Of a stretch of DNA of 64,000 nt, positions 35,047 to 46,499 are shown piece by piece. How positions within the stretch are numbered: position 1 is the first letter of the stretch; each line of letters opens with the position of its first letter. The position numbers were made by a program, and so were the translations under genes. The notes under the pieces were generated by a model. The model saw nothing but the letters and a program-made list of their open reading frames with translations. It had not been told where the DNA came from and searched no databases. The stretch spans positions 38,658,222 to 38,722,221 of the forward strand of contig JAKGHH010000002.1 of assembly GCA_022828595.1 (NCBI GenBank), given 5' to 3'. This DNA is from Nelumbo lutea (taxonomy: Eukaryota > Streptophyta > Magnoliopsida > Proteales > Nelumbonaceae).

Positions 35047-36978
35047 TGGAATTGATTAACAGTAAACACTCATCTTAAAATATTTTAAAGAAGCCTATGG
35101 ACATGATATATATATATAAATAACTATATATACAAGAATGTGGTCATTAGTGTTACCAAGTGTTAGAACAACTACCACTGGTGAGTACTGGACCAGCTGA
35201 GCAGAGTGATAATTAACTCTAGACGCAGAATTAAAACTCAGAACCCCATTACCCCAATTCTCCCATATGATGTAAGTGAAAGTATGCAAATATAAAGGGG
35301 AGGGTTGTAATGGAAGTTTACTCCACAGTGGCTACTTCTCAAATTTATTGCTTGTAAGTGTACCAAGGTGTTAAAGAGATTCACATGGAGTGGACTGAAG
35401 AGTGAAGACACACAACCCACAAGCTGAGTGCGTTGGCAGGGCAGCAGGAGCAGGAGCAGGACCAAGTCACCAAGTAAGCCAGCCAGCCTGGGGGTGTCTC
35501 AACTGTCAACGCCCGTGATTTACGCCCATCCTTGCACCCAACTCGTACCACCTTTGAGAGATTTGGAGGAAAATTGTGGTTAACTCGGACTCTGCACTTT
35601 TTGAACACTGTAGAGGGACCCATATCCCTTTGTATGTATCTGTTGATTTAAGTGGCTGTGGCCGTGCCCACACGCAGAAACACACACACAAATACATGAA
35701 CACTGTAGAGTACACATACACAAACACATGTGAACACATGGATGGGCTCCCACCATGTCCCAACAAAGGCCAACAGTCCTACAAGCTTCAATGATGAGGG
35801 GCATCCGGAAACCATACTCCTTTACAATCCCAAAGCTCCATGACAAACCAAATTTGTCAAAATCAGCAAAGTCCTGACATTAGATTATTTAGAATTTAGA
35901 AATAATCATGTGTTGTTAAGCCTCATTAGTGCTCACATCACATGTACACATGGCCCATCCACTAATGAATCCAGCCAATTGGAGATCTAGATTAATTAAG
36001 GATTTTGTTATTCCATGGTTTTCTAGTTTGTCTTAGATTAAGGATTTATGTTGTAGAGTGGATTATAGTATTGTTTTTTGGGATTTGTTTTGTTTGCATA
36101 TTACTAGCTTTACAGCCAAAAGTCTGTTAGGATCCATTTGATTAGTAATTTAATTTGTTGCTCCTTAAAACAAGGATGGTCGGTCGCTTCTTTGCTAGAC
36201 CTCTTTCTTGCTTAAGCAACCCCTGTTCTTGAGTAATCCAATTTAATTAGGATATAATGTCAAAAGAGGATAGAGTTCTATCATCAGATGGGAAGGAGGG
36301 CACCATCATTGTAGCTTGTCTCTTCAAATTGAATTTATCACAAAGATTAATAGATCAAGAAACTAGTAACAATGTCTGAAGTTGTTTATATATATATATA
36401 GACAATAAGATAATAAAATTTCGCTACAGGCTTATATAAAGCGATAGATGATTTATTTATTTGGATAATTAGTGCAAGTAGAAGAAGATTTGTAAGTAAA
36501 AAAAATAATAATAATAATAAAGTTATTTAGCGCCAACGGCCTGTCGTGATGTGCCGTTATGGTGCTGCAGTCTGGTTATGCAAATTCAACTATTCAAGAG
36601 AGAGAGAATATAGAGGATATACGGCATGTTCTTTGGATTAATGTTATGCTGTTAAACAATTTTGATTTCTTAATTGGAAATTGAACAAAAATTTACTCCC
36701 AAACCATATTATATCAAATAGTTAAAACTTAAATAAATTATGGAAGTATTGTAACCCAAATAAAATCGGCAGGGTAATTATGAAACCTATTTTGTCAAAT
36801 AATATGCACTACACGCATCTGTGTTCGTTTGTTTCTAACATAAATTAGTTTTGTTCTGCTGTAATCTTTGTTGTGATTTTAAGAAAAGTGGGGCAAATAA
36901 ATGGTTAGAAAAATAATATTTTCTTAGAAAAAAAAATACATAATTAATTTATGTTCTTGCTTGTCTTTTTTCGGAGTC
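35047..36978. other. Intergenic, no recognised gene
   Basis: 35380-35860 is more GC-rich than its surroundings and open in five or more frames, with a CAGGAG triplet cluster near 35445 and CACACACAAATACA tracts near 35685. No protein family was recognised and open frames overlap in conflicting directions. A (TA)n tract lies at 36388-36400. Confidence 0.4.
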
Positions 36979-37116
36979 AAGGTTGAGAGTAGTGATTTTT
37001 TTTTTTTTTTTGTTTGTTTTGATATTGATAGGCTTGGGTTCTCTTTAGTTTTGAGAAAGTTGCGGCTTTATTGTGGGTATTGCCTGTACATAGCAAAAAT
37101 CACTACTCTCAACCTT
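36979..37116. repeat. Perfect 22-bp inverted repeat
   Basis: AAGGTTGAGAGTAGTGATTT (20 of 22 bases, 36979 onward) is matched exactly in inverse orientation at 37095-37116, with 94 bp between. The spacer has a long T run. A small foldback element, or a hairpin in a transcript, would look like this. Confidence 0.7.
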
Positions 37117-38900
37117 AGCAAAAAATTGACCCAATCAGTGAATTTGACCTAATCAGACCTGACCCGGAAAACAGGGTTAAGATCTCGTATCTAGTGACCC
37201 CCAAATTCGAGATGAACCTGATGTGAACCAAAAAAATTGGGTCAGGTCACCCAATTGCCAGGTATATTTATGTATTACTAGAAGCTCTCACTCTTTACTC
37301 TTATAGTATTTATTCTTTGAATTTTTGAATTTTCAAGTTTTTTCTTCGTTATTTTTTGAATTTTCAATGTTATTTTAGGGTTGATCTATAACCGAATATT
37401 TAATATTAGAATTTAGCCTTTATGGGTCCAACCTAAAATGAGTTCGGATCTTCTGCTCACATCTATCCACATAACATTGCAGTCACACATGGAGAACATC
37501 TCCTACAAGATAATGTGTCGTGGAAAGATGTGGACAGAGTTTGTGTGAGCTAGAAATTCGGACTCACCTAAATTGCATTGACCCAATCCAAATCTAACCA
37601 ACTTGTTTTTGTTTTTCTTTTTAACGCCTCTTGTCTAGGTCTTGTTGCTTATTTAGGCTTTTGTACACATTTTAATTATTAACTTTTTCTTTTCTCAATT
37701 ATTAAACAAGAAATGCAATGTTGAATCTATGGTTCCAGAAGCATATTTTCCTTGGGTATTTTAACATTTTATAGAGTATAGATTATTTGGATACAGATTC
37801 TGTACAAATCGATTTTAATTGGTTCATGCTTCTTATTTTTATTTTTATTTTTATATGTAAATTGGACCCATTTCCATTTGAACGTAGGTTGGTATGCTAG
37901 ATAGGAGTTTTAAAGTAGCACTTTTAATAGGATCTGTAGGTGATGTCAGTGTGTGTCGCAAGCCGAAATCAATAATCAGGAAATTAAAACATTTTTTTTT
38001 TCTCTTTGTTTGTGAAAGTATACTTTTTTTCATTGATTTTAGAAACAGGATAATTTTAATAATTAGGTGGTGGAATTATCCGATTACAATTATTTTTCTA
38101 TATGCCCATGTTCCTGTGCATCAGCAGAGGTGTATTAGTACTTAGATACACATAATTTTATATTTTTTCTTTTTTGTTTTTTTTTTCAAAATTTAGTTTC
38201 TGGGAAGATATTTAAACATATTTTATATTTAAAAAATGAGAGGTCCCGAATGATACGCATATAATATCGAAAGTTTAAACTTTATTTGACAGTTCTAAAA
38301 ACAAAACAAAACAAAACCAGCTGGCAGTTTGAAAACAAGTTGGTTGATAAAATGAAAAACACACAAACATGCATGATATGTGTTTTTTGTATCCACCACA
38401 GAATCCAAAATCGTTTAATTTCTAGTTTAAATAACATGTTTTCATATGGATATTTAATATAATGTTCTATAGATAGTATAATTTGTATATTCTAATTAAC
38501 ATCTTTTCTGGAATTAAAATCAATTATTTTGATGTTGTCTTGTTTTTTAAATAAAGCCAATTTGTTTTATTTTTCAAAACAAAAATACAGTTCAAAAGGG
38601 TATTTCTTTTTTTTAAATGTTGATGTGGGTTCGTTAGAAACAAGAAAAACAGAAACTTTAACATTGAAAGCGCCCTTTCTAATGAAATTCTCATGGAATA
38701 AACAGAATGTTACAAAAATAAACATAGAACAAAATATTTTAACTGTACCATGAAGACGGGCAGACCAGTTTGATCAAGGTGACATTATGGAGTTTGAATT
38801 TTTTCTAAACCATTGTCCAGACTCTAGACCCAACTATCATGGTACAGAGTAGTGTAAAGAAGGCACATATTTTAAAATTAAGGGTACTGACGAGAGCACT
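37117..38900. other. Intergenic, no recognised gene
   Basis: CCTGACCCGG/GGGTCAGGTCACCC sequence at 37150-37260 resembles the name-less GGGTC-rich plant repeats seen elsewhere here. The rest is T-rich with no recognisable open frame. Confidence 0.4.
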
Positions 38901-39142
38901 GTTTTCAAAATTGGATTGGATCAGATGGTTGGATTGAAAAAATCCGGAATTGGTCACCTGATCGGTTCCGTTTTTTTCTAAAACCATTTTTTCCCCAAAA
39001 TCGTTGATTTTAGTTAGCTGCTGGTTAATCGTTCAAACGATTTTAACCATTTTCCAATTTTTTTTTTTTTTATCAGAATGGATCGGCCATTCAAAAACCG
39101 GACTCCTGACCAGTTCAGTCACCGGTTCGTTTTAAAAAACCA
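38901..39142 (+). repeat. Dispersed CCGG-type repeat, copy 5
   Basis: GTTTTCAAAATTGGATTGG start, a T-rich core near 39057-39072, and a GGTTCGTTTTAAAAAACC end; collinear with 5122-5403. Confidence 0.65.
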
Positions 39143-40388
39143 TGGACAAGAGTTACTTTTGTCCAGTCACATAGGAGACGTATACAAAAGCTTGAAGCAT
39201 ATTTGATGTTTCATTCCAATAATTGATCAATCCTATGTAATAACAGCCCAATACATCTATAGACATGTGGCATTTGGATCAGGTCAGGCTTAAAGGGAAA
39301 ATTCATTCATAAATTAAATGCTCAGATTACAATCTATGAAGTATAAATAACAAGAAAAAAAAAAAAAACAATTAATACCAATAGATAAACCAATCTTGCT
39401 AAGAAATTAAAGAAGAAATAATCATGAACACTGGAAGTAAACAAGAAACCTCTGCAAACCACACAATAGTCATGAAAAGGAGGGCCGTTAACACCCAACA
39501 GAGACCATATAATTAAATCATGGTTGAATGGGACTAAGTACATGTATAGGATTATATTAGTTTAGGCAATTGACATTGTGTGAAATCACACCATTTTGTA
39601 TTTGGCTTGCATTCCATTTTATGACTAAGGTTTAATTTCTTCTTCATTACCATATACCTTCACATACTGGTAGAATCCGTACTTAGGCTAAGGAAGAGCT
39701 TTAAGTATTACAGGATATGAATTATAAACTATAGAGTCATCTTCCTCAAGAAGCCTAGTTAATCATTGGATCAGACCTCCTTTTGGGCTTGTTAAAGTTA
39801 AATTTTGGTGCATCCTTTACCGCGACAAATTAATTAAGTGTAGGTGTTGGGTTCGCTTTGAGAGATCATTCTAGCTCTTTAGTTGTTGTTCGATCTTTGA
39901 GAGATCATTCCTGCTTGAATCTCTCTCTCCACCATCCGTCATATTGGCTTATTTCGATTTCAAAACAAAATCAGCTATCCAAACTTTAGATTACCAAGTA
40001 GCTTTCTTACATTAGAATCTTCTCAAATCCCTCTTGGAAGAAAGCACACTGGGCAACCTGTTCACTAGTTCCTACCAATCTAAGTGAGGGTTTAGACTTT
40101 GACTCAATATGAACAATGTCACTACTTAATTTAATTTCCTTGCTGTTTGCATTCTTATACTAGTTTAGTTTTAGAACCATTGTCATTATATGTCTAATTT
40201 AATTATTCATTTTTAACTTGGTTTTGCAAAATCTAAATATCTATAAAAGTATAAATAGATGTGGTTGGATTTGGAATTTTCACTAGACTAAAATATCCCA
40301 TCTCTAAGGTTTGAATCATAGAAGGAGCAATGTTAAATATGCAATTTTATTTTCTCATTTAATGTTTATAATAAAGTGACTTCTCCTT
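39143..40388. other. Intergenic, no recognised gene
   Basis: GAGAGATCATTC occurs twice (near 39858 and 39900), a short local repeat. No gene recognised. Confidence 0.4.
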
Positions 40389-40558
40389 CTCATTTAATGC
40401 TTATTACAAAAAAGACACAAAACTCCATTCTTTTTGTTCATAATTGTAAAACAAATCAATGGCAAAAATGTTATTTGACATTCCCATTTAATGCTTATTA
40501 GCAAAAATACACAAAAATCCCTCTTTTTGTTCAATAGTTGGAAAACGAACCATGGCAA
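40389..40558 (+). repeat. Imperfect tandem duplication (about 94-bp spacing)
   Basis: CTCATTTAATGCTTATTAC...CTTTTTGTTCA...AATCAATGGCAA (40389-40465) is repeated as CCCATTTAATGCTTATTAG...AACCATGGCAA (40483-40558). A third, partial copy begins near 40355. Confidence 0.65.
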
Positions 40559-40579
40559 TTGCTGAAACCTCCCTTGAAG

Positions 40580-41113
40580 TAGGGTTATTCACAAATAAAT
40601 CCAAACCGACCAACCTGGCCCGACCCAACCCGAGTTGGTCGATTTTTCTTCACTACCGGTCGGTTCGGGTTGCAAAAATGAACAAACCGAACCGAACCGA
40701 GTTATGCAAAAAAATATATATTCTAAAAAAATACCTATTAAATATAGATATTTTAGTTTTAAATAATAAATATATATCTGAAAAAATATATATTCTGAAA
40801 TATATTAGATATATATTTCCAAAAATTAGAAAATATATATTTCGATATATTTGTATATATGTTTTGGTTTTAAATATATATTTTCAGAAAATATATTCTA
40901 AAATATTATATATAATATTTGCACTTTTGAGTTCATGTGCATTGTGCTTGGGGTTGGTTGAAACCCAAACCAACCAAAATTGGCTCAAATTGACTAGGTC
41001 AGGTTTATTTAATAGAGGGTCGGTTTCGACTTGATCCATAGGTAACCCGACCAGATTGGGTTAGTTGAAAAAACACTAGTAAACCAACCCAACCCGACCC
41101 GTGAACAGCCCTA
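40580..41113. mobile_element. Non-autonomous hAT-type MITE (534 bp)
   Basis: Left TAGGGTTATTCAC and reverse-complemented right TAGGGCTGTTCAC are inverted repeats. Perfect 8-bp target duplications CCTTGAAG lie at 40572-40579 and 41114-41121. The subterminal GGTCGG/CCGACC blocks and AT-rich ATATATTT core carry no transposase. The 160-codon open frame across it is accidental. Confidence 0.9.
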
Positions 41114-42391
41114 CCTTGAAGTTTTTGGCCATTGCCCAAACCTCCCCCAAAGTTTGGTAATTACAATCACCACCCCTACTCTTGTTGACACATTTGCAAG
41201 TAGACCCCCTTTGTAAAATCCTCTAACAAGAGGTATGAAAATGTCCAAAATACTCATCTAATTATTATTGAGGCTAGTTTATACATAAAAAACAATATAA
41301 ATGTTATGAACATAAAAAAAAGAGAGCTTAAAGTTGCAATTTTACCATTGAGCAATTGATATGAAGGGAAATTTTGAAAAATACATCAATTTTGAAAAAG
41401 AGATTATAAGGGATTGGGGTAGTGATGATATGAAGAAAAAACTTGGAAAATAGACATTTTGGCCAAAAGTATCTACATGGGTGTTTTAGACAATTTACTA
41501 GACCCCTTTTTTGGGGGAGGAAGAGGAGTTTAGCAATGATCAAAAACTTTACAGGAGGCTTTAGAAATTTACCCCTTCATTTATTTAAATTAAAAAAAGA
41601 AACTTGAAAATACACCTTATGTTCTCAATAGCCAATATTGGTCCACATTAACCACCACGAAGAGATTTTTAACTTGCAAATGAATGAACAATTTATTCTT
41701 TAAACTATTTTCTTATTTAAAAAAAAATGTTTTTAACCTATTTTCATTGGTTCAATTCTTGATCATTAAGGTAGCAAGTGGTTTTCTCTTCTTTATTCCC
41801 ACCATATGATGAGTTAATTTTTCATTCCCGTTACCTTAAAACTCACATCATTGGATGGCAAGATATATCTGAAAGTGCAATAATTACTTTGAGAGGTATA
41901 TTGGTATCTATGAATGTAGAAAATGTTGTTCTGAATTCTTAAAATTATCAAATATCTATTTTGACCCCATATAATAGAGCTTTTATTTGTCTTTTTGGGG
42001 GTATCATTTGTATGATTGCACTTTAAGAGATAAGAGATAAGAGGAAATGAGCAATCATTTTTCTCTTAAAGTTAAAAGATTCCTCTTAAGAGATAAGAGT
42101 TAAGAGGAAACAAGCAGGCCCTAAGTGATATTTTTTTTATAGTAGTTCATTGTAAGCTTTTCAACTATTAATTTTATTAATGAACCATAAAAAATAAGAA
42201 TAATAAGAATTTTATTAATGATAAATAAGAATAATAACAATAATAACAATAATAACAAATTTTATTAATTCTCTTTACCCTTGCAAGAATTTTATTTGGA
42301 CATATCTTTATATTAATGAACCATAATAAATGTGATATATGAGAATCATTTTTATAGATCTAGAAATATAAAAAAATTATAAAAAAAAAAT
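41114..42391. other. Intergenic, repeats but no gene
   Basis: AGAGATAAGAG-type motifs at 42030-42100 occur in direct and inverted copies. (AATAAC)n-like tract near 42225-42260. No coding sequence. Confidence 0.4.
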
Positions 42392-43547
42392 TGGATATAT
42401 ATATATATTAAAACAAGGAAGTCTAGAAATTTTCTCATTTTTCTCCTTTTTTTAATTTTTTTAATCCATGTCATTTTTTAAACTACCAATAAGAAACTTT
42501 ATTTAACCCCAAAAAAAAACTTCCTAAAAGCTCTCCCTCTCTCTCTCCCACACATGTTCTAATAACCTAAATAATTTAATATCCTAAAATTTCTCCTAAA
42601 CAACCTCCCCCACTATCCCCAACTTTCTCCTAAGTTACCTATAATTTAGTAAAGAGTTTCTCTCCTAAATTATCTTTAATTTTTATTTATCTTCTCCCCC
42701 ACTTTTTATCTACATCTATCTAAAAAGAAAGTTTGAATTAAAAAATTTTAAGAATTATTTAAATATTCTAACAAATTTATAAAATAATTTTAAGATATTT
42801 ATTAAAAATATAAAAAAATAATTATAATTAATTTAATAATATTTATATTATTAATAATTATATATTTTTACAAAATTCATCATGAAATTATGTACAAACA
42901 ATATAAGTTATGATTTTCTAGACTATTCAATCTAAATGTTATTCAAAATTCCTAGTCTCCATGGGGATCCCCACTCCCCATGATTCTTTATAATGTAAAC
43001 CATTATGTTTTTTCTATTTTATTTAAAAAATAAAAATAAAATAATTAAAATTTACAATCCTATTAGAAAAATTCAAACATATTCAACCATGTTTTTAAAA
43101 ATATTAGCATATAGACGTATGTATACGTATATACATATATAAACGTATGCATATATACATATATATTAGCGGGATCCCATGGGGTGGGGATTGGGGTCTC
43201 CGTGGGGATAGGAGTGCTCTCCCTATCCTCGCACCATCCCCATCAACGGGGATGAAAATTTCCCCATCCCCATCCCTGCGAGGGAAAAATCATCTCCATC
43301 CCTACCCCATTCGATTCAGATCCTAACAGAAATCAGGGAAATGGGGAAAATTGACATCCCTAAGTTTGATATACAACCCTATCTAAAATTAATTATTATT
43401 ACTTTTGTATTGTAAAAAATTTATCAAAAATAGTATATAAAAAATAAATGATTATTAATTATTATATAAAAAAATTGTATACTCTTACATGTTTCTATTG
43501 TTTATCTTTAACTTAATAATCCCGTGCGTCACACGGGTCCCTGCTAA
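42392..43547 (+). mobile_element. Helitron, non-autonomous
   Basis: The right end has a perfect 6-bp-stem hairpin (CCCGTG 43521-43526, CACGGG 43532-43537), ten nucleotides, then CTAA followed by host T: the canonical Helitron 3' terminus. The left end begins about 42392 with ATATATTAAAACAAGGAAGTC, a common Helitron start, although the expected TC is not visible. There is no Rep/helicase. A GGGGATCCCC-rich block (42955-43365) with a TAGGGATGTCAATT-type end is probably a secondary insertion. Confidence 0.65.
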
Positions 43548-44575
43548 TATATTATATACTATCATCACAACAAAATTTGTGTGAACACAAATACTAGTTA
43601 CTTCTAAAAGTGTGAATGGATCTTATTATCTGAATATTTCGTTGGACAGAATTTACCCCTTTATTTTGAATTATCATGTTGCAATTTTGTATTTTAATAA
43701 AAAGGCTTTGATTGAAACAATAAACCAAAATGAACAAAAGTCAGAATTAAAATTGGGCTGAAAAAGAAGTTACCTATCGTGCTTTTTCTAGTATTTGCTT
43801 TCATGACTATATATCATCCTAGTTTTTTCATATATATTACTCTCTGCTCTCATTCTCACATGCTTATCAGTTCATACATCATTTAGAGTAGAATACATTT
43901 ATTACCATTGCATTATAACATGCCATGTACACCTTTATTTAGTCTATGCAAACTAGATAAGTTGAGATGTCAAGGACAAAACCATATCCCTAATTAATTG
44001 GCAGAAAGAAAATCTAAGAAAATATTTAAGTAATATGACTGGGCATTTTCTTTTACTTTTCTACATTTTCTTTAATTAGAAGAAAGCTAAAAATAAGTAA
44101 AGGTCGGAATTTTGGTTCCAAGCAAGAGTGAATGCCTAACCCTTCCATTCTCATACCCTAATTAATTCTTACCTAGTCTAGTTGATCAAGATTGATTTTG
44201 GAGTCACTTAGATGATTTTGAAGAAATTAGGTAAAGAATCCTATGGTCCCATTAGACCTATTAATGAGATCCAAAACTCTACAGCCCAATTAAATATCGG
44301 ATTTAACTATCTTGGAGTTGGATGAGCTATTCTCGTTATCAAATTGGATTCAAATGGAGTGAGCAGAATCCAAGTAAAAATCAGATCAACTCAATAAAAA
44401 CCCAACCCCGATATATAAAAATTGACTTAAATGTATTCTAAGTTTTTAAAATAGACTTAAATATAATTATGGACTGACTCCACCGGACTTAAATATGCAT
44501 TGTGAACTAATTTAAAAATTTTTAAATACTATTTTTCCATTTTATGTCCTTTAACGGTAATAGATGAGAACTTTG
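43548..44575. other. Intergenic, no recognised gene
   Basis: AT-rich without a recognised gene or element. Confidence 0.45.
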
Positions 44576-44577
44576 AT

Positions 44578-44880
44578 TATTTTGGCAGTATGGATTATGA
44601 CCTACATTACGTTGGATACGTTGAAATCTTTGATGGAGCTTCAAAAATTGTCTTCAGACCGGTGGCCATCCTACATTCCTATTGGTTAATAGCATCTAGG
44701 AATCTCTCATACAGCTCAGCAGTCCATCTTAGGCAAAACTTCAGATCGGTGGTAAGAGCCAAACATGCAAAGCACAACCAAGAAGATTAGTGCCTTCAAG
44801 AAATCCCCTGCAAATCTTCATGGCCAATTCTCCCATCAAGCGAATGAATCCCATAACATTTTCCTGAAAACTAGAAAATA
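44578..44880 (-). pseudogene. MYB-CC (GARP) DNA-binding exon fragment
   Basis: On the minus strand (about 44760-44681) translation gives LTTDLKFCLRWTAELYERF then LDAINQ, which closely follows the conserved start of the GARP/MYB-CC DNA-binding domain of PHR1-like (PHL) proteins. A stop follows where the family has LGG, and the next 80 bp keep only scattered similarity to the KATPKTI and SHLQK parts. No coiled-coil region or other exon was found nearby. It is a decayed fragment, perhaps left by gene capture or duplication. Confidence 0.6.
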
Positions 44881-45209
44881 AAATTAATAAAACTAACATG
44901 TTTATGACCATTTTAAAGTCACAAAGTAAGTATGTTTATGTCCATTTTAAAAATCAGGGTATTTTAAATCATTATTTGAAATCTCAAGGTATGCTTAAGT
45001 CCTTTATCATATGTAATATATGATTCCAAATCTCTAAACTATCATACATATTCTTTTTCAAATTAACTCTTTGGGGTATTGTAATGTATGATGATTTTTA
45101 GGGGTAAATAAGAAAATCTATTCCTCAAACACCCAATCCCTAATCTCCCTATTCCCTTTTCCCATTAGCATCAAAATAAACATGCCCTAACTTATCCTTT
45201 CTACCCATT
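44881..45209. other. Intergenic, no recognised gene
   Basis: No coding sequence or repeat recognised. Confidence 0.4.
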
Positions 45210-45510
45210 GTTTTCTTACCGCGGTTGACCCAAATGGTCGAACCATTCAGCCTGAAAATCATTTGGGTAATTGGTTCCATTTTATTTTTACCCCAAACTC
45301 AGTTCCCGGCCAAAATCATTAAATTAGTCAATGACCCGTTGACCCAGGAAATTGACCTATTTCACCCGTTCAACAGTTTTTGACTGTTTTTTATTTTAAT
45401 TTTTAATTTTTTGTTAGAACAAATTATCCATTAGAGTTGAACGATTGAACCATCGACTTGAAAATCAGTGGCCAAAATGGTTCTGATTCCATGTTGATTT
45501 TTAAAACATT
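45210..45510 (+). repeat. Dispersed CCGG-type repeat, copy 6
   Basis: Collinear with 5122-5403: GTTGACCCAAATGGTCGAAC, GGCCAAAATCATTAAATTAG, T-rich core and TTTTTAAAACATT end. Confidence 0.6.
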
Positions 45511-45828
45511 ATTTCTACCTCCTAAGTTCTCAACCTAGTCGTTCACAAGACTTAAAACCCCAACGGCCAACCCTTGCCTCAATGCTGTCGCAATTCATTT
45601 ATTAACAGATGTAACCATGTCGTTATTGATTTACTTAGTAGCAGGTGCTCTGTACCAGGGTTGTTGTCTCAAATGAAGGAGTAAGAGAATAGGAGTCTTT
45701 CCTTCACTGTTGTCTAGTTGTTGTTGTTGAGTTCGCAAGAAGGTACCCATTACCTGAGGAAATGGAGAGGTGGGTAGCTTTGATGTGGGGGATTATGGAA
45801 AAGTTGATAGCTAGGTAGATAGGAGGGG

Positions 45829-46265
45829 TTTTCAATCCGTCATTGACCCAGCCTGTTGAACAACTCAAATCGTCATCCAACCAAGATTCTGGGTTCAGTT
45901 TGAGTAAAACCCGGAGAAGGTAAAAAAATTGTTGACTTTGTCAAAAACCGTCTGACCTAGATAATTAGACCATTAACCCGTTCGACCTAATGACCGCGTC
46001 GCGGGTTGCATACTAATTGTGTATGCAAACTTTAGGAGGTGATAACCTTGCACATTATTTTTTTTCCAAAAAAAATCATTTTTGGCTTCAATTTGCATTT
46101 TTAAATAATTTTTTACAAATAAAAAATTTATAACCAAATAGAAAAACATAAATTAAATATAATATTCATATATTTCATATAAAACATAATTATACACTAT
46201 TTATTGATAAATTACATGTTTATATATATTTATACACACACATACATACATATATACATGCATAC

Positions 46266-46344
<79 letters not shown>

Positions 46345-46480
46345 CACATGCATATATTTGAATTTCTATATGGCTGATGTGGCACGGCCTGACCTGTCCA
46401 ATCCAATTGGTCCAACCGGTGACTCGCGGTCTAGAGGCAAAAAATGGTTCAGCCTCCGAGTTGGTTTTTAAAACACTGAG
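45829..46480 (+). repeat. Dispersed CCGG-type repeat, copy 7, interrupted
   Basis: Left part 45829-46020 (GACCCAGCCTG, TTGACTTTGTC, CCGTTCGACC) and right part 46380-46480 (CCAACCGGTGACTCG, GGTTTTTAAAACACTG) are the two ends of a family copy, with AT-rich sequence and a microsatellite between them. Confidence 0.45.
46241..46344. repeat. Compound microsatellite (CATA)n-(TA)n-(GATA)n
   Basis: Tetranucleotide CATA units, then about 40 bp of TA, then GATA units from about 46317 to 46344. The 61-codon open frame on the minus strand is only this repeat. Confidence 0.85.
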
Positions 46481-46499
46481 CTGCTCTTAATCTTCTCTT

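Noticed and set aside
35381..35846. Overlapping frames in a GC-richer block
   Set aside because: Five frames are open at once, none with a domain or plausible splice structure that I could support.
40552..41034. 160-codon open frame on the + strand
   Set aside because: It runs from host DNA into the hAT MITE, is rich in Y/I/K from AT-rich sequence, and has no domain.
44590..44790. 66-codon + strand open frame
   Set aside because: It is antisense to the MYB-CC fragment, whose similarity is on the minus strand.
46230..46415. 61-codon minus-strand frame
   Set aside because: Translation of CATA/TA/GATA microsatellite units.
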